Positions 60,019-64,000 of a stretch of 64,000 nt of DNA are shown one piece after another. The position numbers were made by a program, and so were the translations under genes. Each line of letters begins with the position of its first letter. Positions within the stretch are counted from its first letter, which is position 1. The notes below the pieces were generated by a model. The model did no database searches and was not told the origin of the DNA. It worked only from the letters and a program-made list of their open reading frames with translations. The stretch is taken from contig JARHVA010000157.1 in the NCBI GenBank assembly GCA_037957365.1, forward strand, positions 3,536,501 to 3,600,500. Direction: 5' to 3'. The stretch comes from Torreya grandis (taxonomy: Eukaryota; Streptophyta; Pinopsida; Cupressales; Taxaceae).

Positions 60019-62620
60019 CTAATCATAACTCCTTTCTAGGATTAAAAGGAAAAATTCGTGAATCATCTTCATGGTGAGATGAAAAATAGTGCCAAGCATG
60101 TTTCTCCTTGGATTGAATGCCTTGTAGATTAGACCTATTCTTTGGCACTTCACTTGATCTAATCTCAAGTAGATCATCCTTAAATAGGTATCTAATGTAG
60201 ACATATTTTTCTTAAACATTTTTATATACTTCATACTTCTGCCTAGTCTTCATCTCATGGTCAACTTGGATCTTCTTTGTAGGCATGGGTTCAAGAGGAT
60301 TGGTTTCTTGTTCTTTAGAAGATTGAGGCCATTAGGAGCTTGTTCCATCCTTCAAGAGTCAATGTATTTCTCCCAACTGATTGAGAGGATGATATTCCAT
60401 CTTGATGACTTCAAACATGTCATCATTAAATGTATATGATTTTTGAAAGGACAACTTTCAAAGATTACTTTTCCTTTGGATACTTACTTGAGTGCCAAAT
60501 TTGCCTTCTCCATCTTTGACCAGATCATAACCTCCTTGAAGAGGAGTATAGCCTATTCCAATGATGTCAAAAAAATCATCCAAAGTCTGATTAATAACTT
60601 GTCCTTGACCATCCATAACATCATGTAAAGTTATGGAAGAACCAATGAAGGCTTCCTCTTTCTTGACTTCCATAGTGCTCTCAATAAGAATGGGCTTCCT
60701 CTCAGCTGCAAGTTATTCTAGCTCATCAAGGAGATTTGCATATTATTCCAATATTTGCCATTTCCCTCCATTGAATCCTCTTTCTTTACATTTCCATGTG
60801 CTTTATTCTTAACTTGGAAAAACTCTTCAAACCCTTGAAATAACTCCATTTGTAGTTGCCAATCATTCTTGTCCTCTTTATCATCTTGAACTACTACATC
60901 TTCAATCTTCTCATATTGATTTATGATTCCATCAATATGGTGTTATTCAATCTCCAATGCATTTGATAGTGTTTTAATATCAATCTAAGGTATTGGATCA
61001 TCTTCAAGAGCAACATCTTGTATATTTGTCTCAAGAAAGTTTTATAGGGCTGTAACCTCTTTGGTGAAAACTTAAAAAATTTCTCCATCCATAATAGCAC
61101 ATTCATATTCATACTTGAGATTATCATCCATAACGTTTTAATAATATGTAGAGTCTTATTCAATGGATTCAAGACCTTCCATCTCTTTCTCCTTCATGGT
61201 GATGCCAAGACTAGGCATCTTGAAATTTGTAACCTATTCCAATGAGGCTACCAAGGAGGTATGTTTTATTAAAGAAAGAGTTATCTTTCCTTATCAACCA
61301 ACTACTCCTCTTTAGGTTCCCATACCATATTTCCATCAAGTTAAAGGGTTATGGGGTGAGGACAAGATGAACTAGTTTGTGGAGGTGGCACATAGAACTC
61401 AAAATCAGATTGAGAGTGAAATGTCGGGGGCTCTCTTGGAAGCTCTTAAGGAAGGAGAGGTAGACCTTGGATTAAAACAACGTGATTTTATTCCTTCCAC
61501 TTGACAATCACTTCATTCACATCTGATTTATCTTGAATACTCTCTTGAGGAAGGGTGGATGGGGTGTATTTAGGCATAGGATATTCTTTTGGGTCTAAAC
61601 CTTCCATCACAATTTGATTTAGTAACTTCATCCTTGACTCTAACTCTTCAATTTACTTGGCTAGGTTCTCTTAGAAAATAATCTCTTAAATTTTATATAC
61701 ATCATCATGAGGATGAGGAATACAAGGTGATTCATATGGAGGAAAGTAGGTTTGTTGAGGAAGGGTGGGAGGAACTTGCAAAGGATCAACTTCATTCACA
61801 ACTTCACACTCCTTATCAACCAAACTTCTATCTTCTTTCTTTCCCCATGACTCCACTATCTTATTCTATCTTGGGATGTTAGGATTATAAGTTTATTTTT
61901 TAGGTGGTGGTGATGTAATTTGAGAGGGAAATTAGGGCTTTAAATCTACTTCCTTTTCTTCCAATATGGACTGCTGCATATGCATATTATCCAACTCAAT
62001 CTGCCTATCAAGTTTAGCTTCAAACACAAGGTTTCTCCTTTCAAATCTCTCTTCTAAATGATTAATAAAATGATGAATTTGATATCCTTGATTTGGATCA
62101 TGAGTGGGGATAAAATATGGATGATAGGGAACTTGTGGAAGTGGATATTAAGGTTGATAAGTTTGGTGAGGTTACCTTTCATGAACTCTTATCCTATCCT
62201 CTAAGGAATAAAATAGGCCACTCACATGAAGCATGTCACTTGTGAGCCTTTGTAAATTGGCTCTCTCAATAGGTACCCACTCTCTTTTGACAAATTATAA
62301 TTCATCTCTTCCCTTATGAATAAGGTGAATAGGGACATCTTGACCACATCCCCTTAGAATATCAAACTCCAACATGTACCTCTCATAGCCCAAAAATGTT
62401 TTATTGAAGGTGGAAATGAATAGACTTGAGAAGTGACTTGGTTGACTAGGAGGAACATGACATTGAGAAGGTTATCTATAAGAATGATACACTTCATGAA
62501 GAGGCTGGTACACTTCATGATAAGGCTGATAAAAACTTGTTCATATTGATAGGGAATGGCACAAGCTTAAAAAGTTGCACCAACTTGTTTCAAACAATGC
62601 TCAATAGAAAAATTAGCCAT
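60019..62620 (-). pseudogene. LARD-3 gag-like protein, full length but decayed
   Basis: The - strand start is the ATG at 62620 (MANFSIEHCL), which aligns with LARD-2. A Tyr/Gln/His-rich part follows (YHEVYQPLHEVYHSY). The conserved block at about 62200-62296 is VKREWVPIERAN, QRLTSDML, SLEDR. A Pro/Tyr-rich linker comes next. SWGKKED lies near 61830-61860 and EGLDPKE near 61584-61606. The acidic region is at 60450-61200. The C-terminus at about 60030-60110 reads HYFSSHHEDDSRIFPF, matching LARD-1. Pieces are in different frames, with several stops. I do not recognise the family. Gag-like is inferred from position. There is no zinc knuckle and no pol. Confidence 0.6.
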
Positions 62621-62796
62621 GAAACTTCATTGAAAGAAATAACACAAAGGAAAATTTTACCATAAATATTAAAAGTATAACATTGGATTCTTGACCAGTA
62701 GATATATCTTTGGAGTCACCATTGATGCTTTGATAGATGCCTCTAAAGGCTGATTGTTGAGAGACAACACCAAAAATATCTCAACCTCTTGGACCA
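62621..62796 (-). other. LARD-3 leader
   Basis: It aligns with the leaders of LARD-1 and LARD-2. An upstream ATG at 62722 opens a 17-codon frame (MVTPKIYLLVKNPM) that ends before the main start. Confidence 0.5.
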
Positions 62797-62818
62797 AGAG
62801 TCCCACCAGGCATGCAAA
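62797..62818 (-). other. PBS-like site of LARD-3
   Basis: The - strand reads TGCATGCCTGGTGGGACT, the counterpart of the LARD-2 site, with one G of the TGG lost. Confidence 0.55.
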
Positions 62819-62822
62819 AAAC

Positions 62823-64000
62823 TATTGTCACTTGGATTTTCACCCTTTGAGTAGATGTAAAATATCTCCTCATCCAAGTGGCACAATGGAAACATATATA
62901 AGCTAGTCGGTAGCTAAGGATAAGGTGAATCTCTAGATAGGGATAGCTCTTCTTGATGTACCACTTTGGATCACAACCACACTTAAATTTGAGGGGTGAA
63001 AAGGGAGAGAGATAAATGAAATAAAACTAACCTAAGGGAGGTGATACACTAAATATATTGATGACTTCCAACCATATTCATGTTACACATGACATCATGG
63101 GACAAACTAAACATACACTCCTTCAATCTGTATCTTCTCACATCAATGTTACAGTATGAGATTATGGATGAATGCCAAATCTAGTAAGAGTAGACAAGAT
63201 GCCTTGAATGGAACTAATTAAAAGACTAACTCATTCAATCCTTTACATTTCCTAGAACACTTTACATGCCCTACAAGAAGAAGCTTTCCAACTGCAAATA
63301 AAATGCAAGAATGAGATCACATGCTAAGGAATCCTTAGTCTTCACTAAGAAAGATAAAAAATTCAAGTAAAACACACTAAAAATAGTCATGAAGAGGTAA
63401 AAATTATTATTTTTATTGATCAAATGGTATGAAGATGAGCAGGCTTTGACATACTCAAGAGGAACATAAAGTACAATTGCTAAAATGGTTAGTTCTTATA
63501 GAACTTGAGAGAGAGAGAGAGAAGAATAAAGAAGTCCAAGGGTCACAAGGATACTTGTCAAGATAAGAGAATAATTTAATTGTGCATGAGAAGATTATAT
63601 GGGATGAAACATGGAATTTTAGGAAGCCCAAGTGTCCATCCAAGTCATAAAACTCTTACAAAGTGGCATAAAACTCCTCATTCTAGCTCAAGAAAACTAC
63701 CTTCATGATTGGCCCTATTTGAATGCCTAATAATTGACTAAGACTAGGTAAAATGATTGGAAATAACGGGAAGGGTCTCAAGAATGCCTCTTCATGCATT
63801 GGTTGCAAGCCTGGTCATCTAGAATCAACTAAAAAGGAGCCATCATCATCTATAATCCAAAAAACTCCTCTCTCATGCATCTTGCACACTTGAATTCCAA
63901 AAAGGCATCAATTTCCCATGAAAATACATGAGAGGGAGTGTATGATACCTGTAATACCTTAAAATCAACTCACTCGAAGATCTCTACCCTTCTCACTAGT
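62823..64000 (-). repeat. LARD-3 5' LTR, 3' part only
   Basis: It runs off the window. It matches both pieces of the split 3' LTR and includes the promoter segment (TATAAG as the complement of 63495-63500, next to a (GA)n run at 63506-63522). Confidence 0.75.

Larger units (their letters stand above)
48913..64000 (-). mobile_element. LARD-3: long-LTR non-autonomous element, 5' end outside the window
   Basis: On the - strand: the 5' LTR (62823 to beyond 64000), PBS-like site, internal region with the gag-like frame (59746-62822), and 3' LTR (59745 down to 48913), the last split by a 5.7-kb insertion. The two LTRs match over about 55127-55740 versus 63310-63920, and again over 48913-49415 versus 62823-63325. 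The second stretch is the missing end of the first, which shows that the split pieces belong together. There is no pol. Confidence 0.75.

Noticed and set aside
1..64000. tRNA, rRNA, snRNA genes or a CRISPR array
   Set aside because: No cloverleaf with A and B boxes, no rRNA-like GC-rich blocks and no regularly spaced identical repeats were seen on either strand.
1..64000. An intact host gene
   Set aside because: No frame over about 250 codons without stops exists, and every recognisable domain belongs to a transposable element or a decayed mobile-domain relative.

Overview
This window looks like nuclear plant DNA from a large, repeat-filled genome. It is very AT-rich and holds no intact protein-coding gene, and almost every recognisable piece is a decayed, often nested retroelement. 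The old long-terminal-repeat (LTR) elements, the plant-mobile-domain fragments and the retroelement-linked hypothetical reading frames would suit a gymnosperm, but that is an inference from style, not proven. I found no tRNA, rRNA, CRISPR array or bacterial-type operon.

Layout. (1) 1-7575, + strand: a non-autonomous LTR element (LARD-1) cut by the window edge: end of the 5' LTR, a 2.7-kb internal region with a gag-like acidic frame, and a 3' LTR of about 4.5 kb. (2) 7576-15676: mostly unassigned AT-rich DNA, with a (AAT)n tract and a decayed Ty1/copia integrase-reverse transcriptase fragment on the - strand. (3) 15677-42770, - strand: one old Ty3/gypsy element (gypsy-A). Its LTRs are at the two ends, gag-protease at 39-42 kb, RT-RNase H-integrase at 30-33 kb, and an extra reading frame follows pol. 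Two later elements split it: a Ty1/copia-type element that keeps Gag but no visible pol (18425-27387, 5-bp target duplication TAGAC), and LARD-2 (33023-38060, + strand, truncated).

(4) 42930-46400: a plant-mobile-domain-like pseudogene on the + strand, interrupted by a less AT-rich 1.9-kb element (44167-46087, - strand). That element carries one long reading frame with four stops and is flanked by the 8-bp repeat GTCTTGTT. (5) 46400-48912: AT-rich DNA with a retroviral-type protease fragment. (6) 48913-64000, - strand: LARD-3. Its 3' LTR is split by a 5.7-kb insertion (49416-55126, flanking repeat ATGCT) that carries a large unrecognised pseudogene. Its internal region encodes the same gag-like protein as LARD-2, and its 5' LTR runs off the window.

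The most notable item is the LARD family. Three copies, in two orientations, share very long LTRs, a conserved leader, a conserved TATA/poly(A) arrangement and one unrecognised gag-like protein with no pol. The nesting gives a relative order: gypsy-A inserted before the copia-type element and LARD-2, and LARD-3 before the 5.7-kb element.
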